Assembly (NCBI GenBank): GCA_963795825.1
Contig: CAWCIW010000004.1
Coordinates: 186,001-250,000 of the forward strand
Direction of reading: 5' to 3'
DNA: 64,000 nt
Origin: BOG-908 sp963795825
GTDB lineage: Bacteria; Pseudomonadota; Alphaproteobacteria; Acetobacterales; Acetobacteraceae
Position numbers and translations under genes: made by a program. The notes beneath the pieces were generated by a model, which was given only the letters and a program-made list of their open reading frames with translations, was not told the origin of the DNA and did no database searches. Positions 17,408 through 27,016 of this stretch are shown here, one piece after another. How positions within the stretch are numbered: position 1 is the stretch's first letter; each line of letters opens with the position of its first letter.

Positions 17408-17969
17408 TTGCCGGACGGCGGTCTGCACTATCCATCTCTGGTCCTGAACGCGGATTTCCGTCCGCTCTCCTATTTTCCGTTGTCGGTCTGGTGCTGGCAG
17501 GATGCGGTGAAAGCCGTGTTCCTAGATCGCGTCTCGGTTCTCTCGGAATATGATTTCGAGGTCCATTCGCCCAGCCAGGCGTTCCGGCTGCCCAGCGTGA
17601 TCGCGCTGAAGGATTATATCCCGAGCGCCCGCAAGCCGGCTTTCACCAGGTTCAACGTGTTCCTGCGCGATGCGTTCAGTTGCCAGTATTGCGGCGAGCG
17701 TTTCCCCACCCACGATCTCACCTTCGACCACGTGATACCGCGCAGCCGCGGCGGCCGGACCACATGGGAAAACGTCGTCACCGCCTGCGCCTGCTGCAAT
17801 CTGCGTAAGGGCAGCAAATTGCCCCGGGAGTGCCACATGCATCCCCGCCTGACGCCCTGCCAGCCCTCAACCTGGGAGCTGCAGGATAATGGCAGGGCAT
17901 TCCCCCCCCAATTACCTGCACAGCTCCTGGCGCGACTACCTCTACTGGGACTCCGAACTGGAAAGCTGA
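17408..17969 (+). CDS. HNH endonuclease (frameshift in a C run near the 3' end)
   Basis: An HNH nuclease of the widespread small bacterial family. The zinc/HNH core is FSCQYCGERFP (~residue 95), LTFDHVIPRSRGG and NVVTACACCNLRKG, with paired CxxC motifs and the catalytic DHV. The TTG start at 17408 has AAGGAG six bases upstream, which decides the start. A run of eight Cs at 17902-17909 shifts the frame; with seven, the protein ends NYLHSSWRDYLYWDSELES at 17969 (186 residues), a typical family ending. Without the correction the frame would run through a repeat into the next gene. No restriction methylase is nearby, so a housekeeping or repair role is more likely than defence. Confidence 0.85.
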
Positions 17970-17974
17970 AACAC

Positions 17975-18035
17975 CCCGACAGGGGAGTCAAAAGTCTTTT
18001 GCTTCTTTTCTTCAGAAAAGAAGGCCTTTCTTACC
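17975..18035. repeat. Dispersed hairpin repeat, single right-type half
   Basis: A lone half: CCCGACAGGGGAGTCAAAAG leads into GTCTTTTGC and GCTTCTTTTCTTCAGAAAAG. It fills the space between convergent genes (HNH endonuclease ends at 17969, Rrf2 gene ends at 18031) and supplies the TAA stop of the latter. The placement suits a bidirectional terminator. Confidence 0.75.
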
Positions 18036-18546
18036 CTAAGAGATCAGCCCCAACGCCCTCCCGACAAAGATCCGCAAGGGTGCAAGCCTCCAGGACAGCA
18101 GCCACCGCATCCCGGGCCCGCCGCATCAGCACCCGCAGCCGGCAATCCTCCACCGCCACGCAATCGTCGCAAGCCCGGAACGCCGTGGCACTGGCGCAAG
18201 GCGTCATCGCCAGAGGCCCGTCGATCACCCGTATCATTTCGGCCATCGACACCAACTCCGGCGCCCGAACCAGACGATGCCCCCCCGACGGACCGCGCCG
18301 GCTCTCCACCAGCCCGCCATCGCGCAACTGAGTCAGGATCGCTTCGAGAAACTTGCGCGGCACGTCGGCCGCCTCCGCCAGGTCGCCGGCGCTGGTCCAG
18401 CCATTGGCCGGCTTGCGTTCGGCCAGGATCATGCTGGCCCGGACGGCATATTTGGCGCGGCTGGTCAGCAAAACCTGTCCCGAAGCTCCCCAAGGTTCAC
18501 GCCCTCTATCACCGCCGCGCCCATACGTGCCAATTTGGAGGTTCAT
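18031..18546 (-). CDS. Rrf2 family transcriptional regulator with Cys cluster
   Basis: A 171-residue winged-helix regulator of the Rrf2 family (IscR/NsrR/RirA relatives). The DNA-binding domain runs from LTSRAKYAVRASMILAE to RRGPSGGHRLVR. After the dimerisation helix comes TPCASATAFRACDDCVAVEDC, where three of the cysteines fit the iron-sulfur ligand pattern of the family, so it probably senses iron, NO or redox state. ATG 18546 has AGGAG five bases upstream; a shorter version starting at LLTSRAKY is possible. It diverges from the FAD/NAD(P)-binding protein, with a palindrome between them. The stop lies in a dispersed repeat. The effector cannot be told from sequence. Confidence 0.88.
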   Translation of the reverse strand: MNLQIGTYGRGGDRGREPWGASGQVLLTSRAKYAVRASMILAERKPANGWTSAGDLAEAADVPRKFLEAILTQLRDGGLVESRRGPSGGHRLVRAPELVSMAEMIRVIDGPLAMTPCASATAFRACDDCVAVEDCRLRVLMRRARDAVAAVLEACTLADLCREGVGADLLG

Positions 18547-18566
18547 GCATCTCCTGGGAAGATGTC

Positions 18567-18586
18567 ATATCATTGCGCTATGAAAT
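18567..18586. promoter_or_regulatory. Candidate Rrf2 operator palindrome
   Basis: The 20 bases ATATCATTGCGCTATGAAAT form a nearly perfect palindrome: ATATCAT pairs with ATGAAAT with one mismatch, around a GCGC centre. It lies in the 87-base divergent interval between the Rrf2 gene and the FAD/NAD(P)-binding gene, where an autoregulatory site is expected. No experimental consensus for this regulator is available to me. Confidence 0.45.
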
Positions 18587-18633
18587 AGCCGGCCAGGCTG
18601 CTAGGGTATCTGTGACCATTTGGCACCGCACAT

Positions 18634-20167
18634 ATGCCGGCGCCCGACATCCGGATCCATTCGCGCATGCCAGACACAGAACCCGCAGCGTCGGACACCG
18701 TTGACGCCATAATGTCCATGCCCCTGTTCCCCGACACGGCGGAGCCTGCCGCCGCCACCGCCGGCAAGCGCCCGATCGCGGTCATCGGCGCCGGGTTCTC
18801 GGGCACCATCGCCGCCCTCCAGTTGCTGCGCCGCCTGCCGCAGGACCAGCCGGTGCTGCTCTGCGAGCGCTCGCCGGAGTTCGGCCGCGGCATCGCCTAC
18901 GCCACCGGCGACAACAACCATCTGCTCAACGTGCGTGCGGCCAATATGAGCGCGCTCAGCGACGAGCCGCTGCATTTCCAGGACTGGCTGAAGCGGCGCG
19001 CGAACCAAGTGGGCGGCACCGACGGGCTGCACGAGACGCCGGCCGGCCTGTTCGCCTCGCGCGGCCTGTATGGCCAGTATCTCCGCTCCATCCTGGATTA
19101 CGTGATGCGGGAGACGGCCGGCCACGCCCAGCTGCGCCTGATGCCGGACGATGTGCTCGATGTGCTCTCGGCCGACCATGGCGGCTACGAACTTGTCTGC
19201 GCCAGCGGCCAGCGCCTGCCGGTCGCCGGCGTGGTGCTCGCGGTGGGCAACCTGCCGCATGAGGAAAGCGACGATCCGAACATCTGCCGCAACGCCTGGG
19301 GCGAGAAAGCCTGGCGCGCGCTGGATCCGGACCGGCCGGTGCTCGTCGTCGGCACCGGCCTCACCATGGTCGACGTGGCGATCTCGCCTGCGCCGCCGCG
19401 GCTTCACCGGCGGTATCGTGGCCCTCTCGCGCGGCGGCCTGCTGCCCGCGCGCCACGCCGCCGTGGCCGGACCCTGGCCCACGCCGCATTTCACCATGGC
19501 CGAGGAATCCTCCCTGCCACTGCTGATGGCGCGCCTGCGCGACGAGGTGTTTGCCGCCGCGGAGGCCGGTGTGGACTGGCGCGCGGTGATCGACAGCATG
19601 CGGCCGATCACCAGCAGCATCTGGATGCGCCTACCTGTCGGCGAGCGTCGCCGCTTCCTGCGCCATGCCCGCCGTTTCTGGGACGTGCATCGCCACCGGC
19701 TGGCCCCGCCGCATGCCGAGATGATCGACGAGATGCTCGCCGAGGGCACCCTGCGCGTGGTGCGCGGCCGCATACGCAGCATGACCGACACGGTGGACGG
19801 CGTGCATGTGCGCTACGGTGTGCGCGACGGCGCCGCGGACGCGGAAATCGTCGTGCAGCGGGTGATCCTCGCTTCCGGCGTGGAGCATATCTCGCGCACC
19901 CGCGACCCGCTGATGCAGCGATTGCTCGATCGCGGCCTGGTGCGGGTGGATGCGCAGGGTTTGGGCCTGGACGTGACGGACGGGCTGAACGTGGTGCGCG
20001 CGGACGGCACGCCGGCGGAGCGTATCTGGGCGCTCGGGCCGATCGTGCGCGGCGTGTTCTGGGAATGCGTGGCGGTGCCCGATATACGCGTGCAGGCGGC
20101 GCATGCGGCGGTGAGCGTGGTGGCGCGGCTGCGCGAGGATGCGCCGCGGTGGAGTTTTATCATCTGA
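18634..20167 (+). CDS. FAD/NAD(P)-binding protein, NAD_binding_9 type (one apparent frameshift)
   Basis: A ~510-residue flavoprotein-like enzyme. It has an N-terminal dinucleotide fold IAVIGAGFSGTIAALQLL (~residues 47-64), ERSPEFGRGIAYATGDNNHLLNV, which is typical of this family, a second fold PVLVVGTGLTMVDVAIS (~235) and a C-terminal GVEHISRTRDPLMQRLL and WALGPIVRGVFWE. The frame breaks near 19386 (extra C in ATCTCGCCTG). Start ATG 18634 is the longest; ATG 18670 or the MSMPLFP methionine are also possible and no strong ribosome site decides. Divergent from an Rrf2 regulator, so redox- or iron-controlled expression is plausible. The substrate is unknown. Confidence 0.82.
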
Positions 20168-20198
20168 GGTTTGGATTTGGGCGGGAGCTTGAAAGGAT

Positions 20199-20249
20199 AA
20201 AAGAAAGCAGTCCTTTTTTGAAAAAAAGGACCAAAAAACTTTTGGCTCC
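20199..20249. repeat. Dispersed hairpin repeat, single left-type half
   Basis: AAGCAGTCCTTTTTTG pairs with AAAAAAAGGACC, then AAAAAACTTTTGGCTCC. It lies ~30 bases after the FAD/NAD(P) protein stop, the usual place for a left half. The remaining interval to the protease gene at 20417 shows no gene; it only carries this repeat. Confidence 0.75.
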
Positions 20250-20416
20250 TTTCGCTGGGGTGGATGCTTTTCATATGTTTCCTACGCCCGGTTCGTTCCT
20301 GGATTGGACATGACCCCGCTTGCCGCTTTCTTCTTGCGAAGCGTGTTACTGCGGTGCACTTGTTATTACGCTACGCTGCCGTATCGTCATCCGGAACCTC
20401 GGAGCGGGCTGACGCG

Positions 20417-21838
20417 ATGACGATGCCGACGAGACTGGCTTTCGTGCTGTGTGCGGTCGGTATCCTCGGCCTGGCTGGCTGTGCGCCCATGCCGGCTCGC
20501 AGCGTCGTTTTCAGGGTCAATATCAGTACGACGAACGACTATCGGCCGCCGCCCGGCGCGCAACCGGGGCCGACCTCGGCCCAGCCCGGCACCTACGACT
20601 ATACCGGCATGCCGCAATTCGCGATCAACGGTCAGACGTATCCGCCTGCTGAGGCGCTCCGCTACCTCGTGGAGAAGAACGCCCTGGTGGTGGGCCAGAT
20701 CACCCCGGTCGCCAACCCGACGCCGGGGCGGCTGCACATCGTCATTGCCGATCACGACAGGCTGCGTGTGCTATCCCTGCAGGCCACCCACAATCTGCAA
20801 GGCGGCGCCACCGAGTTCGCGGCAGAGGCACAGCGCCTGAACCTGCATTTCCTCGCCGACGCGATCGTGCAAAGCCGGGCCTTTGCTGCGGCCGATATCG
20901 TCGAACAGAACGACACGACGTGGCCGGATGCGGCCGGCGCCGATTACGTGCTGTGGTTCCAGGTCCAATCCGCGCGCCCAAACAATGCCGGCCCTTGGAC
21001 CGCCTCCTGGCAGATACGCCGCGCGCGCGGCACCGCGCCGCTTGCGGTCAGTATCGATCCCGGCACCCCACCGGGGCCGCCGCGCGTGATGTCGTTCGTG
21101 CGCAGCGCACAGGAGGACGCGGCCTCGCTGTCCGGCGGGTCGGGCGGGCTGACGGAGGGGCCGCGCATAAGCGCCCGGATCGCGCGCACCGGCCATCCCG
21201 CAAGCTCCGGTTCGGGCATCGTGATCGACGGCGCCGGCCATGTCCTCACCGACAACCATGTGATCGACAACTGCCCGGACATACGCGTCACCCGCGCTTC
21301 GGGCGGTCCGGCGGTCGGTGCCACCGTGGTGGCCAACGACGCCAAGCTGGACCTCGCCTTGCTGCGGACCGGCGAGCGGACGCCGGCGCATGCGCGTTTC
21401 CGCGACAGCCAGACCCTGCGCCCCGGCGAAACGCTTGTGGCCACCGGATTCCCGCTCAGCGGGCTGGTCTCGCCGGAGATGGCTGTCACCACGGGTTCGC
21501 TCACCGCCTTGTCCGGGCTGCAGGGCAACGCCCGGGTGTTCCAGTTCAGCGCGCCGGTGCAGTCCGGCAACAGCGGCGGCCCGGTGCTCGACAGTTCCGG
21601 GCGCGTGGTCGGCATCGCGTTGGCGGTGCTGAACTTCAACGCGGCGATCGCTGCGGCCGCCGGCGTGTCGATGCCGCAGAACGTGAATTTCGCCACCAAA
21701 TCCGATGTCGCGCGGGATTACCTGGCGGGCGTCAACGTGACGCTGAGCGAGCAGGCCGGCGGCCCTGCGGGCCTGGATCCGGCAACGGTGGCGGACCGTG
21801 CGCGTGCGTTCACCACAAAGATCGAGTGCTGGAGGTAG
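20417..21838 (+). CDS. Lipoprotein trypsin-like serine protease
   Basis: A 473-residue exported lipoprotein. The signal peptide ends in the lipobox LAGC (Cys22), so it should be anchored to a membrane on the periplasmic side. Residues ~30-245 form a domain I do not recognise, which may be an inhibitor-like or sensor part. The C-terminal half is a DegP/trypsin-like protease with the full triad: H281 in TDNHVID, D312 in KLDLALLRT and S386 in SGNSGGPV, with an oxyanion segment TGFPLSG. No PDZ domain follows. ATG 20417 is the start with the signal peptide. It stands alone between two repeat halves, with the beta-helix gene downstream. Confidence 0.88.
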   Translation: MTMPTRLAFVLCAVGILGLAGCAPMPARSVVFRVNISTTNDYRPPPGAQPGPTSAQPGTYDYTGMPQFAINGQTYPPAEALRYLVEKNALVVGQITPVANPTPGRLHIVIADHDRLRVLSLQATHNLQGGATEFAAEAQRLNLHFLADAIVQSRAFAAADIVEQNDTTWPDAAGADYVLWFQVQSARPNNAGPWTASWQIRRARGTAPLAVSIDPGTPPGPPRVMSFVRSAQEDAASLSGGSGGLTEGPRISARIARTGHPASSGSGIVIDGAGHVLTDNHVIDNCPDIRVTRASGGPAVGATVVANDAKLDLALLRTGERTPAHARFRDSQTLRPGETLVATGFPLSGLVSPEMAVTTGSLTALSGLQGNARVFQFSAPVQSGNSGGPVLDSSGRVVGIALAVLNFNAAIAAAAGVSMPQNVNFATKSDVARDYLAGVNVTLSEQAGGPAGLDPATVADRARAFTTKIECWR

Positions 21839-21883
21839 CCAACAAAAGCAAACGCTATATCCAGCCAGCAAGCGACAGCACTG

Positions 21884-21928
21884 ACAAAAGTTTTTTGCTT
21901 CTTTTTTCAAAAAAGAAGGCCTTTCTTC
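21884..21928. repeat. Dispersed hairpin repeat, single right-type half
   Basis: GACAAAAGTTTTTTGC followed by TTCTTTTTTC pairing with AAAAAAGAAG. It lies between the protease gene and the beta-helix gene, about 130 bases before the latter. The rest of that interval shows no gene. Confidence 0.75.
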
Positions 21929-22061
21929 CTGGCTTGGCGAACCTCCAGGACCGTCCGAAACAAGGTAGCCCCTCCGCCGACTTTTTCTGCGCGCCCGTTA
22001 ACCTTTCCAAAATACGTGTCCCGCAAACTGAGACCAAGAACGGTTTTCGGGGATCAGTCTT

Positions 22062-25000
22062 ATGACCAACACCACCGCGCTCCCACTCGTGCAAGCCTCC
22101 TCCGGCACAGTGCTCACCGTCGGCGCAGGCATGGAATTCGCAACCCTGAGCGACGCCTGCAACGCGGCGGTCGCCGGCGACACCATCGCTGTCGAAGCCG
22201 GCACCTACGTCAACGATTTCACCACCACCAACGTGGCCCTGAAGATCGTATCGATGGGCGGCCTAGTGAACGAGGTTGCCACGGTGGAGCCGCCGAACGG
22301 CAAGGCGCTGCTGCTTGTCAACGCCAATCTCTCCATACAGGGCTTCACCTTCACCGGCGGATCGGACGGCTCACCGGACGGCAACGTCTCCGGCATCCGC
22401 CTGCAGAACGGCAACCTCAACGTGTCCTACTGCTACTTTCACGATATGGAAGAGGGCCTGCTGGCCGGTGCCAATGCGGCGGGCAACATCACCATCGACC
22501 ACAGCGAGTTCGCCCGAAACGGTTCCGGCGACGGCTACAGCCACAACATCTATGCCGGCGCGATCGCGTCGCTGAACATCACCAACAGCTACTTCACCGC
22601 CTCCAATGTCGGCCACGAGATCAAGTCCCGTGCTGCCGTCACCAACATTTCCAACAACGTCATCGTTGACGGCCCAACGGGCACCGGCAGCTACGACATC
22701 GACCTGCCGAACGGCGGTGTCGCCACCATCACCAACAACGTCATCGAAAAGGGCCCGCTATCGTCCAACGTGTATGCCATCCATTACAGCGGCGAGCAGC
22801 AATTCGTTTATGCCAACAACGCGCTCACCGTCACCGGCAACACGATACTCAACGATGCCGGCCCCACCGGGCTGGCGGTGCTCAACCAGGATTGGGCGAA
22901 CAACCTCGATGTGGAAGCCAAGATCGCCCATAACAGCTTCTATGGCTACGGCCCGGGCCAGCTGCTGTCGGGCCACGGCACGCTGAGCGCCAACACCACG
23001 CTTGCCAGCGAGCCGGTCACCAGCACCGCCTCGCCTTACACCGCGGTGCCGATCCTGGCGCTGGCCCCAGGGCCGGAACTGCTGAACCTGACGAACAGCA
23101 ACCACGGCGTGACCGGCGGCGTGGCGAAGCTCACCATCATGGACAGCGCCGGCAGCAACACCATCACCGGCGGCGCGGGCGGCATCAACCTGACCGACAG
23201 CGCCGGCTGGGATACGATTTCCACCGCCGCGGGCGCCAGCGACGCGCTGATCCTGGGCGGCCGCAACGCCGTGCTGCACAGCGCCGGCAACGACCATATC
23301 GCGGCACCCGGCTTCTACGAGGACGTGTATGTCACCGGCGCCTCGACGATCACCGGCTCCGCCTTCAACGACTACAACCTGAACGGCCTGGGCGAGCGGC
23401 TGACGGCGAGCGGCAGCGGCATCATCGCCGTGGGTGCCGGCGGCGGGGCCGAAATCACCATCACCGGCGGCGATTTCAATTTCTCCGAGCTGGCAGGCGG
23501 CCACGCCGCGATCAGCGACCAGGCCGGCGCCGCGCCGCCGGATGACAGCACCGCCACCGTCTCGGGCGCCGCCACCGGCTTCTTCTCGCATGGCGGCTCC
23601 GTGGCACTCACGCTGGGCGACAGCGGTGCCACGGTGCAGGCCGGCAACGGCCTCGTGGCGATCGCTTGCGGGGCAGGGGCCGATGCGATCACCGCCGGCG
23701 CCGGCTCTGACAGCATCATGCTGGGCAGCGGCGCGGACCGCGTGGCATTCGGCACCGGCTCGGCGACCGTCACCGCCGGCACCGGCCTGGACACCTACGT
23801 GTTCCAGGCCGGCCAGCACGGCACGGATGTGATCAACGGGTTCCGGACGGGCCAGGATTCGGCGGTGTTCAAGGGCTTCACCGGCCCGGCGATCGCCTCC
23901 GGCGCGGTCACCGGCGGCAACACCGTGCTGACGCTGTCCGACGGCACCAGCGTCACCTTCGCCGGCGTGGCGCTGCCCGGCTACGGCGCGCCCGCCGGGT
24001 CCGGATCGGCACCCGTGGCGCCGCCATCGGGCAGGCGGCACCCGTCGCGCCGGCCAGCGGCACCATCGTGCTCGCCAGCTGCGGCCACGTGCTGGCCGGC
24101 GGCGCCACCCTGCTCACCGTGCAGGATTATGCCGGCAACAACTCCATCTCCGGCGGCGCCGGCGGCCTGGCGCTGGCCGCGGCCGATACGGACGTGATCG
24201 CAACCCAGGCGGGTTCTGCCAACCAGCTCACTCTGTCGCGCTGGGACACGCTGACCGGCGCCGGCACCGACCAGGTGGTGGCGGCCGGCACCAACCAGAT
24301 CACCGAGCAATCTGCGGCCGTGGTGTCCCTGCTGGGCGGCAACAACCAGGTTCAGGGTGGCGCCGGCCTGCTCACGGTGAGCGACGCGGTGGGCGGCAAC
24401 TCGATCACCGGCGGGGCCGGCGGCCTGGCCGCGAACCTGGCCGGCCAGTACGATACGGTCGCCTCCGCGCAGGGTGCGGTGGACAGCATCAGCCTGGCCG
24501 GCAAGAGCATGCTGCTGAGCCAGGGCACCGACCAGATCAGCGTGGCCGGCGGCTACAACCAGATGACGGTGACGGGAGCCGCCGGCATCACCGCCGGCCG
24601 CCGGCTTCGACAGCTACGTGCTGCAAGGCGCCGACAGCCTGGCCACCGCCGGTGCGGCCGCGGTGACGGTGGGTGCGGCCGCGCATGTGACAGTCGCCTC
24701 GGCGGGGCTCGACGATGTGAGCGTACTGAAAATGGCCGGCGGCGTGCTGACCGTCAGCGAAAGCCTGGCCGGCGGGACGGCGTCGCTGTCGCTGAGCGGC
24801 GGGGCGGCCACCGTGTCCGCGTCGTCCGGCAGCTATGCCAGCCTGCAGGCCACACTCGGCGCCGGCGATACGGTGACGGCCGGATCGGGCAACGTGACGC
24901 TGATGGGCGGCGCCGGGCAGGACAGCTTCGTGGGCGGCAGCGGCCAGGCGCTTATCACGCTTGGCGGCCATGACACGGTCAGCCTTGGCGCGGGCATGCT

Positions 25001-25214
25001 CACCGTACAGGGCGGCAGCGCCGATGTGTTCCAGGTGGCCGCGGCTGCGGGCGGCTTGCTGGTGATCGACAACTGGTCCGGCCAGGACAGCCTGGTCACG
25101 CCCGGGCAGGCGGCGCCGGCGATCACCTCGCAGAGCGTGGTCGGTGGGTCGGACTGGCTGCATTTTTCCGGCGGCGCGCAGGTGGAGCTGGTGGGGGTTT
25201 CGCATTACGGCTGA
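22062..25214 (+). CDS. Large secreted-type beta-helix / glycine-rich repeat protein (two apparent frameshifts)
   Basis: About 1050 residues after correction. Residues ~15-300 form a right-handed parallel beta-helix (rungs such as NITIDHSEFARNG, NISNNVIVDG, VATITNNVIEKG), the fold of many polysaccharide lyases and adhesins. From ~340 on, the protein consists of degenerate glycine/aspartate repeats, for example SNTITGGAGGINLTDSAG, NNSISGGAGGLALAAADTD and NSITGGAGGLAANLAG, plus RTX-like GADAITAGAGSDSIMLGSG. There is no N-terminal signal peptide, so export by a C-terminal signal (type I) is likely. The frame breaks near 24031 (a missing base) and 24598 (an extra C). It precedes the exopolysaccharide locus and may act on or bind that polymer; this is inference. 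Confidence 0.72.
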
Positions 25215-25344
25215 TTGTGTGACGGCGGCGCGCCGGGATGGCGCGCGTCCGTTTCTTTCGGCGACGCAATCCAAAAAAGAAGCGCTTCACTTCAACCATC
25301 TCGCCCGATAGAGAGGTGTCCGCAGGATAGGAGGCGAACGGACA

Positions 25345-25575
25345 TTGGAAGCGCTGCTATTCATGCTCAATTCGATTGCGGTGGTACTGATGGTGTTCAT
25401 GGGCCTGCGCGACGACAGGCTGCCGCCCGGCATGCCGCATACCAGCCTGTTCCGTTTGCGTGACGAGCCGGTTGCTGCTGCGGCAAAGCCGCCGATCCCG
25501 GAAATGCCGGCGGCGAGCGATCCCGCAGGGTCCGCCTGGGCAGATTGGGACCGCGCCGGGAGCCGTCCGCAATGA
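25345..25575 (+). CDS. Small single-pass membrane protein upstream of the O-ligase gene
   Basis: A 76-residue protein with TTG start: one hydrophobic segment (ALLFMLNSIAVVLMVFMGL, ~3-21) then a polar Ala/Pro-rich tail. I recognise no family. Its TGA stop overlaps the ATG of the next gene (ATGA), which suggests translational coupling with the O-ligase-like protein. An accessory subunit of the exopolysaccharide machinery is possible. Coding support rests on this coupling and on the membrane segment only. Confidence 0.5.
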   Translation: MEALLFMLNSIAVVLMVFMGLRDDRLPPGMPHTSLFRLRDEPVAAAAKPPIPEMPAASDPAGSAWADWDRAGSRPQ

Positions 25576-26914
25576 GGGACGCGATGTTCGCGTTCGTCTG
25601 GCTGGCCTTGTTGCCGCTCAGCCTGATGTCCGCCCATGTCGGCGTCATGCTCTGGGTGTGGGTTGCGTTGCTGTCGCCGAACGAAATGCTGTCCGGCTTC
25701 ATGTCAGGCGTGCCGTTGAACAAGATCGTGGCGCTGTCGACGGTCTGCCTGATGTTCGCCAGCCGGGAGAAAAAGGATTTCTACGTCGATACGGCGCTGC
25801 TCCTGCTCCTGATGCTGGGCGCGTCGGCCACCATATCCTGGTACACCGGCCTGGCGCCCGGCGACGAGAGCACTGAACTCTACCAGAAGCTGATCAAGGA
25901 GATCGTGCTCGCCTTTATCATCACCGCAGTAATGACCACGCGACATCGCCTGCATGCGCTGGTGTTTATCATCGTGCTGTCGCTCGGTTTTCTCGCGGTG
26001 AAAGAGGGATTGATCTCCATACTCACCGCCGGCGGACACAAGATCCTCGGCTCCGGCAGCGTGGGTGACAACAACTCGCTGGCCACCGCATTGCTGATGA
26101 TCATTCCGTTGATGTTCTACCTGGCGCGGTATTCCGCGGTGCGCGCGGTCAGGATCGCCCTGCTCGGCGCGGCCGGCCTGGCGGTGATCACCGTCATCAT
26201 GACGTTCTCGCGCGGCGGCTTCGTGGGCCTGCTGCTGCTCGGCGGCTTCATCGTCAAGAACAGCCGCAACAAGCTGGCGACGATGGGCGCGGTCGCGGCT
26301 CACCGGCGTATTCACTATGTGCTGGCCCCAGAGCCTGGTTCGAGCGGCTGAGCACCATCAAGGACGCCGACAATGACGGCTCCTTCATGGGCCGCGTCGT
26401 CGCCTGGAAGATGAGCCTGCTGATCGCGCTGGATCATCCGCTGTTCGGCGGCGGCCCGCACGCTGTCCAGCACCTGATCGTATGGGACACCTACAGGCCA
26501 TTCCTGCCCACGGTGAATTTCGTCACCACGCCGCCGCCCGATGTGTCGCCGCATGCGGCGCACAGCATCTATTTCGAGATACTCGGCGATCTCGGCTTTG
26601 TCGGCCTGTTCCTGTTTCTCGGCATGATTGCGGCGTCGTTTGGAAATGCAACAGGATCGTCCGGCGCACGCGAAACCGGCCCGATCTGTCTGGGCCCTGA
26701 TCTCGCGCGGCTGTCGCAGATCAGCCTGGTGATCTACCTGGTGACCGGCGCCGCCCTGAGCATGGGGTATTTCGAACTGGTCTATGTGCTGGTGGCTGTC
26801 GTATCGCGCTGCGGCCGCATCGTTTCGCAAGCGATGCTGGTTCCTGTCGCCGCGGTACGGCGCGGCGATCCCTGGGACATCGGCGACGAGGCGGGCTTCC
26901 TGCAGCATACGTGA
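25572..26914 (+). CDS. O-antigen ligase/polymerase-like protein, exosortase A system-associated (four apparent frameshifts)
   Basis: A ~446-residue polytopic membrane protein of the Wzy/WaaL-like family that accompanies exosortase A loci (TIGR03097 type), expected to polymerise or transfer the polysaccharide. Family features are LSPNEMLSGFMSGVPLNKIV near the N-terminus, GVKEGLIS-like AVKEGLISILTAGGHKILG, GDNNSLATALLMIIPL, TFSRGGFVGL and, in the corrected C-terminal part, HSIYFEILGDLGFVGLF. The frame breaks near 26297 (+1), 26334 (+1), 26640 (-1) and 26696 (+1). The end at 26914 is inferred; another frame continues to 27020. Confidence 0.82.
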
Positions 26915-27016
26915 CGCTGTCTGGCTGTTGCGGAAACTGGCAGAGGCGACGCCGCGTGTTGCTCGCCAACGCTCCTTCGTGTTTGGCTATTACCATTGTG
27001 TCTGCAGGATTGGCCG

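Noticed and set aside
25270..25290. AAAAAAGAAGCGCTTC as another copy of the dispersed repeat
   Set aside because: Too short and lacks the second hairpin; chance similarity cannot be excluded.
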